NCBI GenBank assembly: GCA_026874595.1
Contig: CM049313.1
Span: 35,801,159-35,865,158, forward strand
Direction of reading: 5' to 3'
Length of the DNA: 64,000 nt
Source of the DNA: Sipunculus nudus
Lineage: Eukaryota; Annelida; Sipuncula; Golfingiida; Sipunculidae
Shown here piece by piece: positions 1-12,997 of this stretch. The number at the start of each line of letters is the position of its first letter. Position 1 is the first letter of the stretch. Both the position numbers and the translations under genes were made by a program. The notes under the pieces were generated by a model. The model ran no database searches, was not told the DNA's origin, and saw nothing but the letters and a program-made list of their open reading frames with translations.

Positions 1-688
1 CGATAAACGCCCTACCTGTGAACTTAATCTGTGTCAGATTACTCCCGTTGTTTATCTTGTAACTAAACACGAACCAGTGTCATGAATGCATTAACGCGTG
101 GTGTATAAAGTGTCTTAACAACTGCGCTTTTGCATATTTGAAACTCTTGAAGTGATTTTTACTTCGATCAACATTCATTTGTATTCAGCCTACCAATCAA
201 TACCTTCATTCGTTCGGCTCTTGTATAGTAACAGCACGGCCTAGTATAGCATGCATGTGGGCAAAAATTCGACCCAAGAAAGAGGAGTTTATAAAATCAC
301 AACACATGTTCTTTAATCTGCACGTATTTGTAAGAGCAAGTAGGTTATGTGTAACCTATTTGGTATCAGCAATACATCTAAAAAAATGTATGTAAAAAAA
401 GTCCACAAATTTTTGAGTTCAAAAACATTATGCAGATTTGAGGGTTGTATCATGCAGATCCATATGTTTCTGTTTCATCATCTGGTAAGGTACGGTTACT
501 GGTGCAGACATCTGGTAAACTTACTCGGTACTAATTGAAGTTGATGCAGGTGCATTTGGAAATGAGGAATATAAGTACATGCACGTAGCTGATATGGATA
601 ATTGATATCCGCTGGTGACGTAGGCATACACTCTTCTAATGCTGTCTGTCTGTATGATAAAAAAAAACAACGTAAGGAATTTAAATGA
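1..688. other. AT-rich unique sequence, no gene seen
   Basis: No tandem repeat, element end or convincing exon is visible. The only open frame of note (63 codons from 347) has no recognisable domain and is as expected by chance. Confidence 0.5.
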
Positions 689-708
689 ATATATATATAT
701 ATATAAAA

Positions 709-745
<37 letters not shown>
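689..745. repeat. Compound microsatellite (TA)n-(TG)n
   Basis: An alternating TA tract (interrupted by an A run) passes directly into about 14 TG units. Open frames on the opposite strand reading Thr-His or Tyr-Ile repeats are artefacts of this tract. Confidence 0.95.
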
Positions 746-3700
746 ATTTTCAACTGGTGAATTTTAAATTTAATACGTGACCCTATAAATCAACACTCTC
801 AGTCTTTGTCTTGAGAATGTTTTCCTATTGTCACGTTGTTGGGCATTTCTACTGCATGTATAACTGCTGGTACTTCTTTGCCTACTCAATAAAAACAAGT
901 AGTGCCGCTGATAAAATATCAATTTAATTAATGAACCATTACATTTCAAATAAGCTAAAAATGTCCACTTTTGTGACTGTAAGCTTACTGAAAATACCAG
1001 TCTGACAAACCACAGTGTGAACGACCATTATTGGTTAATTTGTGGCCGGACTATATTTGTTAATATCGTCTGCGTGCTGCTACAAGTGCCAACATCGACC
1101 GCACACATCCGCCAGGCACCGCACATGCCACACGCTGCACGTGCGCGTGTCATGTGCTTGTCGCGGGAAGCGTCAAGTGTGGTTTGTGCCGCAAGTTCAT
1201 TTGTCACAGTCAATAAACAAAACCGCACATGCAACCACGCAGGTTTTTTTTTATTTGATATTTGCGGTAATCGAAGATGTAACGGTACCGCATTCACTTG
1301 AAAACCAGATTGAGCGAAAGGGATTTATTTTAAAAAAGTGGCCACTTGTTTCACCGATAATTATGGAATGCTTTTATTTCTGTTACTTATTAGAAAATGG
1401 CTAAACAGTATAAACGCAGGGGAACCTCAGCAATAGAGAACGAATTTTTGATTTTACACAAAACAGCTTTCTTGACACCACTCTATGTAGTAACGGTGTC
1501 TTTAAAGTGAGGATGTATTTTATCATATCTATAGGACACAAACTTCCAGTTCAATTCTGCGGCAAAGTGTTCTTGACCCCGTTACTTTGAACAGAAACGT
1601 GCCCCAAAAATATATGACTTTCTTTATGTTAAATTGATTGTTTCACTCAAATAATGTGCATGGTATAGTGACGGTTTCCGCTAAACATGCCGGAGCATGA
1701 CGCACTGTAATGGGATTTATAGACATATGCGAAGTTCTTACAGAATATAACATGAAAAAGAGTATATAAACCAATCTTAAGTTCTGCATTTTGAGCTAAA
1801 TTTGATGAAACATTCAAGCAAAAAGCATGTGTAAACTAAAGTAAATATATATGATAATCTGAAATTTCTGTTAATCAGGAGATTTAATTGTACTCCGACT
1901 TGGACTCGGGTTAACTCCAGATGACTCTGACTCGAAGAAGGTGGACTTGCACTGGAACCTCAAGGACTTGGACTTGAGTGGCATGAACTCAGACTGGGAT
2001 AGTGTGGACCCGACTGTACATCACTGGTCTGTAGGTTATGTTATCAGTCAGTCTGTCTGTATGTTTGACCCGACCAGTTATTCATTTTATGTTGATCATT
2101 AAAGCACATTTTCTACTTTAAAATAGTTTTCTACAATATCTCTGTCCACCTCCAAAAAAACAGCATCAAACTGTCCTTGACTCTTCACTCACCAGATGTC
2201 AGCATCACGAGGGTCTGCAGTCTCTATATCTTGTTCCATATTAATATCGTGATATTTAAAGAATTCTTAAAATCATATTCGGCCTTTGTGTATATATAGG
2301 CCTTAGCTTGAAATTATATTATGTCCACGAAAGAAACGGAGCGTTGCTTTCAAAAATTTATTTAAAAAATGTTTGCGGTGCTTATCACACAAAAGTTTTT
2401 CTTACTCTAAAAGAATACTTCGAAACAAAAATAAAAAGATGTCCCACTTAAGCTATACAAGCCAAAAAGTTGGAATAAATTTGAAGGTATAGTATCCAGA
2501 CGTGAAAGTAACCAGACGTCTCTAACAATATGCACAATGCTACATTTCATTCTAATTTGCAACTTTGTGTCATTGTATCAAGTTTTCTCTGAGATGATTC
2601 GTGTCTGAATTGGGAGCCAGTTCCATCCAGGTGTCAAGCGCTACAAAGCAAGTTTCTCGGCAGCGACACTTGTCATGAAAAGCATTGTAAATATGGTGAC
2701 CACTAACCTTATTCCAGATAGCCCTATCACTTTCAAGTTTAAAATGTTCTAATCTTGAATAATTTCAATACTTTCTGCTAATTGCTTTCGATTATTTCGT
2801 CACGAGCACCTGTTATTGACGCAGACATCATTTGAACCGCATGAATCCAACCCGAATTTAATCAATTACTAGTTGCCTTTCTTCACACCAAGAACAATAG
2901 GCTTCCTTTGGACAGACCACAAAGCACGTCGAAACAAGACTATACCTATTATCAAAAAGATGAGAGACAGATTTAATGAAATGGCCTGTTAAAACTCAGG
3001 ATTCTGTATCGTGATAGGACTTCATCATATTACCCATTCACTGCGGTCCTGGCATTATTAAGCCCGTGACTACATTCACACCTCTCAACAGCAGGTGTTA
3101 AGGATGATTTTGTCATTCACAAAATACAAACACTTCTTTTAATTCCTTAATCAAGCTTTAAGGAGACACAGCATACTATGTCACCATGGCGGTCTTTGAC
3201 TTTCTAAAACGCCGTGCAGTGCCATGTTTTTCGAGGTGTTTTACGTAACGTTTTTCTTGTATATAGCTATCAATGACAGCCTTTAGCAGTAGCATTTCTG
3301 TATTGATGGAGCTCCACCTTATCTTTGCGGGTTCTTTACTTAGGCGGAGGGTTACAGACAAAGGGGAAAAAATCGGTGTTCTATAGCGATTGTGTGATAC
3401 CCAAGTCAGTTAACACTGAGTGCTCATGACACCAAGCCTTGTGAGAGTACAAGTGTTTGTACATCGTAATAGCTCTTTAGCCTCGCGGCTGGAGCCCACT
3501 TTTTTACCGACGACCAATGATGTCGTCCAAATGATATGTAAACATACGGTGTGTTGGTTCACGTTAGTTCGCGCACTCTCTACAATTGCCACTGCATCAA
3601 TACATGCAGAAATAACACACACAGGTCGAACATGGCTCGAGTTTTTTTCACCGCTGCCGCTTCGTGATTTTATTCAACATTCGATTATCCAAGTTCAAAC

Positions 3701-4009
3701 AGAGCGCCCTTGCTCACACGAGGTCTTCCCAGGGTTGGTCGGGGTTAAAACCGAACGCTCATTGATTCTAACCTGTACAAACTTCAGTAGTCAAATACAG
3801 GTTTTCACGCTGACATTAACATTGACTAGTAGATCAACACTGACCTAAAACTGTTGTCGTGTCGACGCACCCAGTCTGGGGGGTTATTGGATTTTCACTT
3901 CCGTCCGATTTGCGTCGCCCTACCTGAAAATCGGTGAAATATTCATGTCTACCTGAAGTGTATTGTTTTGATACCTCAGACCATCTGACCTTGTCATGTC
4001 TATCTGTTT
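746..4009. other. Unique AT-rich stretch without a recognisable gene
   Basis: I see no element ends, tandem arrays or coding homology apart from the 42-bp dispersed repeat at 1645. Segments 1017-1404 and 3410-3848 are a little richer in GC and carry overlapping open frames on both strands (up to 142 codons), which is what low stop density gives. None shows a domain I know. Confidence 0.45.
1645..1686 (+). repeat. 42-bp dispersed repeat, copy 1
   Basis: This segment matches the reverse complement of 5058-5099 at 39 of 42 positions by eye. The shared core includes AATAATGTGCATG and ATAGTGACGGT. The similarity fades on both sides, so it is either a fragment of a larger decayed element or a short conserved end. 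Family unknown. Confidence 0.7.
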
Positions 4010-4168
4010 CCCGACCTGTCTGTCTCCCTCTCTTTGATTATGTCTATCAAACTGCCTTTCTGCATATCAGTCTTTTTCTCTGTGTCTGTGCGTCTCTTTA
4101 TCTCTCCTGGAAGAAATATTTTTTTTCTCTACTTGTGTCGCTCTTCTTTTCTCTTCTTCTTGACCCAT

Positions 4169-4219
<51 letters not shown>

Positions 4220-4271
4220 AACCCTCCGCTCTCTCTGGTGTCTCTGTTTCTCTTTGTTTCTCATAACCCCC

Positions 4272-4331
<60 letters not shown>

Positions 4332-4412
4332 CGTATGTCTGTCTCTGTCTGTCTGTCGCTCTGTTTTTTTGTCTCTCTCCCCCCTCTCTCTCTGTCTGTC
4401 TCTCTCTCGTAC
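4010..4412 (+). repeat. CT-rich pyrimidine tract with two pure (CT)n runs
   Basis: The top strand is almost wholly pyrimidine over about 400 bp, with pure (CT)n runs at about 4172-4216 and 4274-4328 and TGTC-type interruptions around them. Ser-Leu and Arg-Glu repeat frames here (positions 3934-4441) are not genes. Such homopurine-homopyrimidine DNA can form triplex structures. Confidence 0.95.
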
Positions 4413-4825
4413 TACATAGAACCTTAATGTCTTCAAGTTAAAGTATACTCTATTTTCGACAGACTAGTATAATTTCTTCAGAGAACTAGGTGAGTTCAGT
4501 TTAGATAATATATATGGTGCTAAAGGATAAACAGGCTTTCATCTGTTATTGCAATACAAGGAGAAGAAAATATAAACAATTTTCATCAATATTTACATAA
4601 TGTCCCCTAATGTAAGCTTTTGATGATGAAGGATGCTGGGTATCCCAGGCAACGAAATGGAGTTGGTCCCGGACACTTTATTCACATTTGACAGGTACTG
4701 GGAGTTATCATGATATTACAGAATTGTCTCGGTACAAACTGCCCTACATGCGTGCATGCATGGCACAAATCAAACAAAGATATAATAACATTAATTAAGA
4801 AAATATATTACCATTTAATGTAATG

Positions 4826-4827
<2 letters not shown>

Positions 4828-4886
<59 letters not shown>
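4828..4886. repeat. Compound microsatellite (CT)n-(TA)n
   Basis: About 18 CT units switch cleanly into about 11 TA units, then a TG-rich tail. Confidence 0.95.
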
Positions 4887-5057
4887 GTTTGTGTGTTTGT
4901 GTTTTCGTCAAGAAATATTATATTTTTTATCCGATCCTCTATGAATTGCCTTACATTAAGCATTTGTATCTTAAGGTTCTTTGAGTAAACCCTGTGTGTA
5001 TAACCCTGTAATATTAATAATACCTGTATGTGAATAAACCCAGTACTCCGGAAGTTA

Positions 5058-5099
5058 GTTTAACGGAGACCGTCACTATATCATGCACATTATTTGAGT
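5058..5099 (-). repeat. 42-bp dispersed repeat, copy 2 (inverted)
   Basis: Inverted partner of 1645-1686 with three mismatches in 42 bp. The two copies lie 3.4 kb apart in opposite orientation. Confidence 0.7.
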
Positions 5100-5438
5100 T
5101 ATAAACAAAACCTTGTGTAAGTGGCCACATTTGAGCGTTTTATCCTCCCCAGGAAAGCGTATACTAAAATCTCAGATATTACACGACATAATTGTGAAGT
5201 GACATATTGAATGCCCATCCAAAACGTAGTTTTGTGTATATTTCAGAAGAATCGAGATGCTAACAAAAACTTCTGAAAATCACTTTTGTCCGTGCAAATC
5301 TATATAGTGACCTTGAAATGACCTTAAGGGAGATAGGGATAATGTCCATCAAACGTTTTTAGAAAGTTTATGCCCGAAAAGTAAAAAATCCACATAGTAT
5401 ATATATATATATATAAAAAAACATCCAATGCCTGCAGG

Positions 5439-5609
5439 TTTTTTAGTATTGCCCCTAATTGAATACTGTTATGTATGCGACGATATACAGTGAGTAAACT
5501 GTTAGTGTCTTTTCATTTTTTTTAGTATTGCCCTTAATTGAATACTTTATGTATGCGATGATATATACAGTGAGTATATTGTATTTATAGAATGAGTCTC
5601 TTTTCATTT
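5439..5609 (+). repeat. Two-copy tandem duplication, about 80-90 bp units
   Basis: Copy 1 (about 5439-5516) and copy 2 (about 5517-5609) both begin with TTTTAGTATTGCCC, continue with AATTGAATACT and TATGTATGCGA, include CAGTGAGTA, and end with CTTTTCATTTT. Copy 2 has a small insertion near its end. An ancient local duplication. Confidence 0.85.
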
Positions 5610-5922
5610 TAGGAACACATGGCTATTGTATATATGACTTTTCTAGGAATGTCACCATTTAAATGTTACTTCACTATATAAGTGCCTTCCTAGAAATCAG
5701 GTGATTCTAGGGGAGCCTTTTATCCAAGAGGCCACATATATAAATACATATATAGGTCTTGATGCCTTAAACTTACCGTCCTATAGGAAATAACATGTGT
5801 GGAGATTCCGTGTCTATTTCTTCTAGGAAACTATATTATGTGACTTTGATTCTTTGCATGGCTTCTTCCAAGAAACCATGTATGCATGTGTGAAGGCACC
5901 GTGCGTTTCTGATTACACATGA

Positions 5923-5978
<56 letters not shown>

Positions 5979-6200
5979 GAAGATTCAAGGAGTAACTTTT
6001 TCTTCCAGGATATCATATGCATGTGACAGCAATAAGCGTGCCTATTTCTCCAGGGAATCAAATATGTGTCTAATGAATCTAATGGTGACTACGATGCGTA
6101 TATGTTGCAATCCTGTGAGTGTTTTATGCTTTTCGAAAAGGGTATGTTCATGCATGTGTTACGGTACTGTGATACATATTTTCTAGGAAGCTTCCTTTGC
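5610..6200 (+). repeat. Degenerate array of TTCTAGGAA-type motifs
   Basis: Variants of TTCTAGGAA recur at irregular spacing (for example near 5640, 5690, 5819, 5868, 6001, 6047, 6179), often followed by a CATATGTGTG-like stretch and a CCGTG. The pattern suggests an old, strongly diverged minisatellite with a unit of roughly 60-90 bp, split by the (TA)n at 5924. The motif matches a STAT-type palindrome TTCNNGGAA, but function is not shown. Confidence 0.5.
5924..5975. repeat. (TA)n microsatellite
   Basis: About 26 uninterrupted TA units lying inside the degenerate TTCTAGGAA-motif region. Confidence 0.97.
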
Positions 6201-6925
6201 CGGCTTTGCGTGTCGATGCCGTGAGTACCGTATTCTCCAATAATAATAATAAAAAAACATGTTGAGATTCTCAAATGATTTTTTTACGATATCACTATTT
6301 TCCTGATTTTCCCTTCTTATATATTCTTCCTATTTATACTTCTTTCATTTATGTGACACGATGTAATTAATTTGAAAACCGAGAATAGTGAGTTCAAAGA
6401 AAATTTTGACGTATGACGAAACAAGAGCGTCTGTATTGTTTGTATATAAAACCATTTCTTTGGTGATATTGTGATTGCATCATTTGACTGAAAACGTGCA
6501 TTGCAAGACAAATACAGTTATATACTTTCAGGAAACCTACATTGCCCGTTCTCAAATCAAAACTTTCATAATCTATAAATCAGATATTTTTGATAACTAC
6601 ATCTATGGCCATACGGTGACTGTTTTCTACAATTGAGAAGCAATACCTTCAAGGTCTTAATATCGTTAAAATTTTTAAATGTTAATTTTTCAGAAAAGTG
6701 GTTTACTACTAGGTCACTTTTATACCCACCGTTTAAAAAAAATGTGTTATTGACAATACCCAATTTGTCACAAAAATGAGATTTTGAAAATATAGTTCAT
6801 CATTCAGAAAAAAAGTAGTATTTTAGCAGACCTGTCAACCCCACGTGCATGGAGTGTAAACAGAATAACATGCACACCCTGAGAGAACCTACACGTTTCA
6901 TCAGACACATTTCACATTTCTCTCT

Positions 6926-6995
6926 CTTCTAGGAAATCCTTATTTTATCCTTCTGGGAAATCCTTATTTTATCCTTCTAGGAAATCCTTGCAATG
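6926..6995 (+). repeat. 24-bp tandem repeat, about three copies
   Basis: Three units share CTTCTAGGAAATCCTT; the middle one has G in place of A in TCTGGG. This is a cleaner relative of the degenerate motif array 0.7-1.3 kb upstream. Confidence 0.85.
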
Positions 6996-7102
6996 TATAA
7001 ATGGTTATTTTTAAAAAGTCATGCATGTATAGTTATAAAACCTTTCTAATTCCTAATGGTAACCAGCTAATGGATGCAAAATTGATAATTTTTTTTAATA
7101 GA

Positions 7103-7104
<2 letters not shown>

Positions 7105-7165
<61 letters not shown>
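7105..7165. repeat. (GA)n microsatellite
   Basis: About 30 GA units, uninterrupted. Confidence 0.97.
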
Positions 7166-7167
<2 letters not shown>

Positions 7168-7500
7168 ATTTTAGTTGCTCATTATGTGAACTGGTTTTTT
7201 TTTTCGGGGAAGAGTAACAGTGGTTTGTTGTTTAGTGTAGTATCAACTGAAAATGTCAAACACGCCAAACAAAATGTCAGCTTCACTACGAGGGGTGGTG
7301 CGTATTCAGCAGGTCCATTGATCAGTGACTGTACGGGATAGACTGACACGGAAAAGCCATCTGTTCATGTTAGTCCTGACACGAAATATGACCATAACCT
7401 ACCAGCATACCACGAACTGGCAGTTGTCCCGAATTCAGAAGGCAAAATGATAAAAAAAAATATTGTCCAAGTCTTATCTCGGCTTAATCTACACCAAGGG

Positions 7501-7526
7501 TCTCTCTCTCTCTAGCACTCTCTCTC

Positions 7527-7579
<53 letters not shown>

Positions 7580-7682
7580 GTATATATATATCTGTATATA
7601 TATATATTTATATATATATATTATGCATGTATATATATATATATATATATTTGTGAAAATGGGGAGACTGTATATATATTTT

Positions 7683-7720
<38 letters not shown>
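7501..7720. repeat. Compound (CT)n and (TA)n microsatellite cluster
   Basis: Two short (CT)n runs are followed by several (TA)n tracts with CTG, TTTA and TGCATG interruptions, then a 35-bp unique stretch and another (TA)n. The Tyr-Ile frame reading through it is spurious. Confidence 0.95.
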
Positions 7721-7722
<2 letters not shown>

Positions 7723-7960
7723 TACATGCATGTGCATATAAAGCTTATAAATATATGGCTTATAAGACTTATTTTCCAAGTTTTTTTATAATCTTTTTAT
7801 ATATTTATCCAGAAGTACCTTTATCTTGTGGTTGATCAACATGCAAGTTGGCGAATGTATACATCCTTACATTTCTGTTTTTCAGTATATGCATAATTAG
7901 AGCGTTTTCTTTAACATACATCATGGGATTCAATCCTGGTTAATTTTCATATATTTCAGA

Positions 7961-7962
<2 letters not shown>

Positions 7963-7994
<32 letters not shown>
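7963..7994. repeat. (TA)n microsatellite
   Basis: About 16 TA units. Confidence 0.95.
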
Positions 7995-7997
<3 letters not shown>

Positions 7998-8438
7998 TTT
8001 TACTTACTTTTACCCAGTATAGATAAAGGACATGTATTATCATTAGTGGCAGAAAAAGGGCATTATCTTGATTACAATACATTGTCCATTTAAAACACAC
8101 ACTATATATACATTCAATTTTGTTCCAAAAAAAATAATGTCATTCGTATGCACTGCGTGAAAAAAGTAAATCATATATTAAGTTAAGTATATAATATACA
8201 AAACCTCGCGATGTTATCAGCTTTAATTCATTTAAGACTAAATAGATTTGCGCAAGTCCGCCCCGCGGTACTTCCTGTGTGCGTGCATGCGCTGGATGGA
8301 CTGCTGGCATTAAATAAAACCAAACATGATACAGTAAGCCGTGGAAAAACCTGAACAAACAGGCCTAATTCAAGACCGATGTAACCATATTAATTTAAAT
8401 CTTATTTATTTAAATGTTGAAGAAAACTGCACACCATG

Positions 8439-8440
<2 letters not shown>

Positions 8441-8504
<64 letters not shown>
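8441..8504. repeat. (TA)n microsatellite
   Basis: About 32 uninterrupted TA units. Confidence 0.97.
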
Positions 8505-8505
<1 letters not shown>

Positions 8506-11500
8506 TGTTTCAAACAGGAACGAATGATAAATGTATATGTACCTGATATAATCACAACATAATAGTAACATATATAATAATAATAATATAATTGTAGATA
8601 AACGATAAAATTGAATAGAACTGCAAAAGAAAAATTATCACAAATGAAGGTATATGTAGAAATATGTATATGATATAAGTCGCACATCGGAACTAGAAAA
8701 AAAACTTCTCGGTTTAAGAATAATGTTATCATTCATTTGTATATTATTTTAGCGGAAACATACACGAATAAATGTGTGTTTATGTATGTGTGATGAAATG
8801 GGTCTTTTTCAAGTCTTTGCCGCATATGACCAGTATTCTGTCGGGACAACGCACGCACAAACACAAGAAAAGGATATACGCATGCAACATGTGGCTATTA
8901 TAGCTGCATGTGTAGAAATATAACCAAAAGTCGTCACGTCTCATAGTAATCAGCCCCTTCGTTAGGACCAGGGCTCTGGCGATGACTGGCCCTTATTGGC
9001 GTCTGCTTTATAGGATTTTCCTCTGACTGCATGACTGAGAAGTTCATCTGCATCCCGTGGCCTGATTAATCAACAGACATCAGCTGTAACTCATTAAACG
9101 TGGAGTCCGATCTGTGTACTGGATCAGTTGAGCTGCCTTTTATGCCATAAGTACGCCAACATCATTATCATCATCTATTTATATATAATGTGCTATATGA
9201 CTTTTCTATTCAATATATATATATATACATTAAAAGTTGAAATTTGATTGTAAAGTATATGCTATTTCTATATGCCACCGATGGCATTTTCCTATAAAAA
9301 TATTATTGACATATTCTTTTATTATAATGACCACGGGCGGTCGTATTTTTAACGGAACTATAGAATCGATTCATGCGGCATTTGATTAAGGAACAAACAG
9401 ATATATAAATTAGAATAGATTCCGGTCTCCATGTTTTCCTTTATTGCCTGCGATATATTTTATGGCGGCATGTTTTAGTGTTTCCAGCATGTTGTTTTAT
9501 TTTCCTCCTATGGTGCATGTGTGCTTGGGGTACATTATCCTCTGTATGTTTTTATTATTTATTTATCAGTACATCAGTATGCGGTGTACACATGACCTGC
9601 CTCTTATATCAGTAGAGAAAGTGATGAAGTGATTACACATGCGGATGGAGATGCTCATCCCGGGCATCACTTCAGCTGCTGAGGAGACTGTTGGTATTCC
9701 TACAAGTCATGCAGCAGCTGCCTGCTTCGCATACAGTGCTGGTGGTATTTCCATTGAAATGCAATGGAGGGAACAAATTTTTATTTGCTGTTATATTAAA
9801 GGACTGAGGAAGAAATGTCGAGGGGCCAGGAAGTTTCTGCAGGACTGCAGAGATGCAGTGTCAGATAGAAAGAAAAGACACCATTATTTGCAATTTCCAA
9901 AGTCACCTTGAAATGATATTTGTGCCAGCACTGAACTATTTCCAGGCTCGATATATTTTCACTATTGATCGCGGCTTGGTGGTAAATTCGTGGAGCCCCG
10001 CACCTATTAGGTCGGGAGCACGGCTACATATAACACAGCAAGCACCGCCCACAGACATACGTATTACGGCCAAAAATGAAGCTTCCAAACCACGTGACGC
10101 ACTACTTTTCCATGCGGAGGATTACTCTCACCCCAGTACGTACTTCGGCTTGACATGTCACGTCAGATGAATGCCAGGTTACGCCCCGCCCACCCGATGC
10201 GTGCTCTCATCTCATGTAGCCCGACCCCGAGCGGTTGCGCACTGTCCGCCCAGAGCACCGGCAGCAGGCGCCACCTGGCGGTAAAATAACCGGCAAAATC
10301 TACACCTCACTGGAATTTTTATTAAAATATTACAAAATTCCCAGACAAACACATGCATTACGGGGAATATAAATAAAAATTATGAGTTTTACCTACTAAG
10401 AGGGGAGGGGGGTTACATAATACAGACAAGCGACGGTTTGTTACTATTATTTTTTATAAGTGATGTTGTTCAGATATTTTCAGCCTTTGCGTGGTACAAG
10501 AGGGCACAAAGATCAAGGGTGCTAGGTCACACTTGTTTGTGCACTGTGATCTATTAGTTACCTTCAATGTGTTTACTGCGTTGTAGCGAGAGATACAGAA
10601 CGAAACTTTACATTGACACTTATTATGTATAACAGTTCCAGGAAAAGATAAAATGAAGTCAAGATTATCATTTAAAATTAACTTCACTTATTATTTATTT
10701 ATCGGTAAATCGAGAGAAAATAGATGTTATTTTCATCATACTATCGACATAGATATATCATATATATTAAATCAACAGTATGACTCAGCAGTTTGTATTC
10801 CTAAATTGCAATGGTCTTGTCGGTATTTCTAATGGAGAATGTATCGTAAAAAGTATAACATTACAGTTTGTCTCAATAAATTAACAAGCCCTCAAAAAAC
10901 TAGGTAGAGTATGTAATACAAAGTAACTTGGTACCTCGCACCTGAACCAAACACAAACAACATGGCGCCTAGTTAACAGTTAATACGAGAAGGCTACAAG
11001 TGGGGTTTCCTTATTCACGCTGTAGGGTCTTATAGAAAAAAAACGACACTTTCAGATCATGCGGTGCCACGCAAGCCACACCGAACACTGAAGCAAAGCC
11101 AGAGACAAGCGAGCTATCAATGGTGACCGGTGAGGGCTTTGGCTGTGCGGGGACGCTATTTGTGCACCCCTGGGGTCCATGACCCCGCTGCCTCACACCC
11201 TAACTATTTATTTAAGAAACAACTGAGATTTTTGTGACTCCTTCACTATTAGGGTCATTAGCCACTTGCTATTTCTCGGTGATTCATCAATGAAAGAAAT
11301 TTGCCCAACAGGTGATGACACTATAAAGGTTTGCTAAACAGATGTCTGTATACATGATATTTATTGAGATGGTTTTTACTACACTGTTCTCCCGCTTGAG
11401 TTAATCGTTCGTAGCACCTTGCCGGAATATCAAGTAAACATCTAAAGGTAAAAGGTTACAGGTACGTCATAAACGGGCCACATTTAGTAAAGGTGTCACG

Positions 11501-11540
11501 GTTACATGATTCATCAGCATAAACATTTATTTATGTATTA
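8505..11540. other. Unique stretch, no gene recognised
   Basis: Mixed-composition DNA with no repeats of note. Two GC-richer islands stand out: 10000-10290, which holds a CTCF-like motif, and 11030-11210. An open frame from 9639 (90 codons, with an Ala-rich HAAAACFAY stretch) shows no family I recognise. The A/T-homeobox-like stretch around 9061-9100 (GATTAATCAA, CATTAAACG) could be a conserved non-coding element, which cannot be judged from one genome. Confidence 0.4.
10267..10282 (-). promoter_or_regulatory. CTCF-like binding motif
   Basis: Read on the minus strand the bases are ACCGCCAGGTGGCGCC. The AGGTGGCGC core is the established bilaterian CTCF core, and the flanking CC and C positions also fit the consensus. 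It sits in a local GC-rich block. Match by eye only; one mismatch to the preferred A in the upstream CCA. Confidence 0.4.
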
Positions 11541-11545
11541 CCTTT

Positions 11546-11560
11546 ATATATATATATATA

Positions 11561-11600
<40 letters not shown>

Positions 11601-11608
11601 TATATATT
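11546..11608. repeat. (TA)n microsatellite with GA interruptions
   Basis: Two (TA)n blocks broken by TGAA. Confidence 0.95.
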
Positions 11609-11785
11609 GTGGAACAGTTTTATTCGTAGTGGCTTTACCATTTCTTGTGGCACTGATTTGATTATTTTATAAAAGGCGAGGCTATTAGGGAAGGTTGAAG
11701 TCGTCCGTTTGAGGTCGGTATTCGTGTCCTTAGGTTTCCTTCACCTCTAGAGACCACAGAAGACCTCACTTTAGTTATTACAACT

Positions 11786-11918
11786 GTATATAATATAATA
11801 TAATATAATATAATATAATATAATATAATATAATATAATATAATATAATATAATATAATATAATATAATATAATATAATATAATATAATATATAATATAA
11901 TAAAATATAATATAATTT
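11786..11918. repeat. (TATAA)n pentanucleotide microsatellite
   Basis: About 25 near-perfect 5-bp units, the only pentanucleotide array in the window. The Tyr-Ile/Leu frame on the minus strand is spurious. Confidence 0.97.
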
Positions 11919-12419
11919 AAGCTTGATGTAAATGTTTGAGTCTCGTTATGTACCATTTAATAATTTCAAAACGTAAATGTCGACTTATTTATATAATATT
12001 TGCATTAAATGCTCATAAATCCTTACGGGTCATCAGAACATCTAGGAATATTTTTAAATGTAATAACCCGATACATTACCTAATGCCATACATCATATTG
12101 CCAATGTCCTGTCCTCTGCTAAGTTAATATTGGTACGAAATATTAAACTGATGAACGATATAATACAGGCTCATGTAGTATGAAGTTTTATATGTCTTAT
12201 ACACATGGATAACATTCTTGTTGCAAGCATTACTGATGTTAACAAAAACAGCAACAATAATTTTCTTGTGTACAGAGTCGACACTAACGTAAATTGTCAA
12301 AAATACATGTGTACATTTAAAGTTTATAAGCGTCTCAGCCGTGTAAAAACAATTTACATTTATACAATATTTTCTTTAAATAGTTAATATTTCATATATC
12401 ATGATAACGGTATGGGAGG

Positions 12420-12421
<2 letters not shown>

Positions 12422-12490
<69 letters not shown>
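12422..12490. repeat. (TA)n microsatellite
   Basis: About 34 uninterrupted TA units. Confidence 0.97.
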
Positions 12491-12789
12491 TCACTGCTGA
12501 CAATCATTATTTTCAAATATACTGACATTACTCGTTGTAATGAACAGAGTTCGAAGTATATTAGTATATATTTAAAGCAGCACCTGCCCATTAAATAAAA
12601 ATACAGAACATTATAAAAGCCTCACCTTAAGTCTCCGTTTTGCGATATATTACACGAGTTCATTTTTAATAAAATTGCGGGGATTTTACTTCTATATATT
12701 TTTTCACATGAATTCTCGTGAACTTTGCTGATATGTGAAGAATTTTATAACACGTATTCATATTGATAAAAATATTATAGATTTTACTA

Positions 12790-12843
<54 letters not shown>
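12790..12843. repeat. (TA)n microsatellite
   Basis: About 27 uninterrupted TA units. Confidence 0.97.
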
Positions 12844-12847
<4 letters not shown>

Positions 12848-12997
12848 ACCCATTGATGTCTTGTGAACTGCGCGTATAACTGTTTTTCAGGTTGATATAG
12901 GAAGATTTTTATTTACTCGTACTGTTTTCTTTATCTGGGATGATCTCTTTACAAATAGATATATCTTCATGGAAAACCCCGGATCAAGAAAGAAATA

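Noticed and set aside
3934-4441. Ser-Leu and Arg-Glu rich frames
   Set aside because: Translation of (CT)n/(GA)n low-complexity DNA.
7463-7741. Tyr-Ile repeat open frames, here and at many other TA tracts
   Set aside because: Direct translation of (TA)n microsatellites.
9639-9911. 90-codon frame as an exon
   Set aside because: No family recognised, no convincing splice sites at both ends, overlapping frame of similar length.
11030-11210. GC-rich minus-strand frame (61 codons) as a coding fragment
   Set aside because: No protein family recognised; could be an element fragment, but no second copy was seen in the window.
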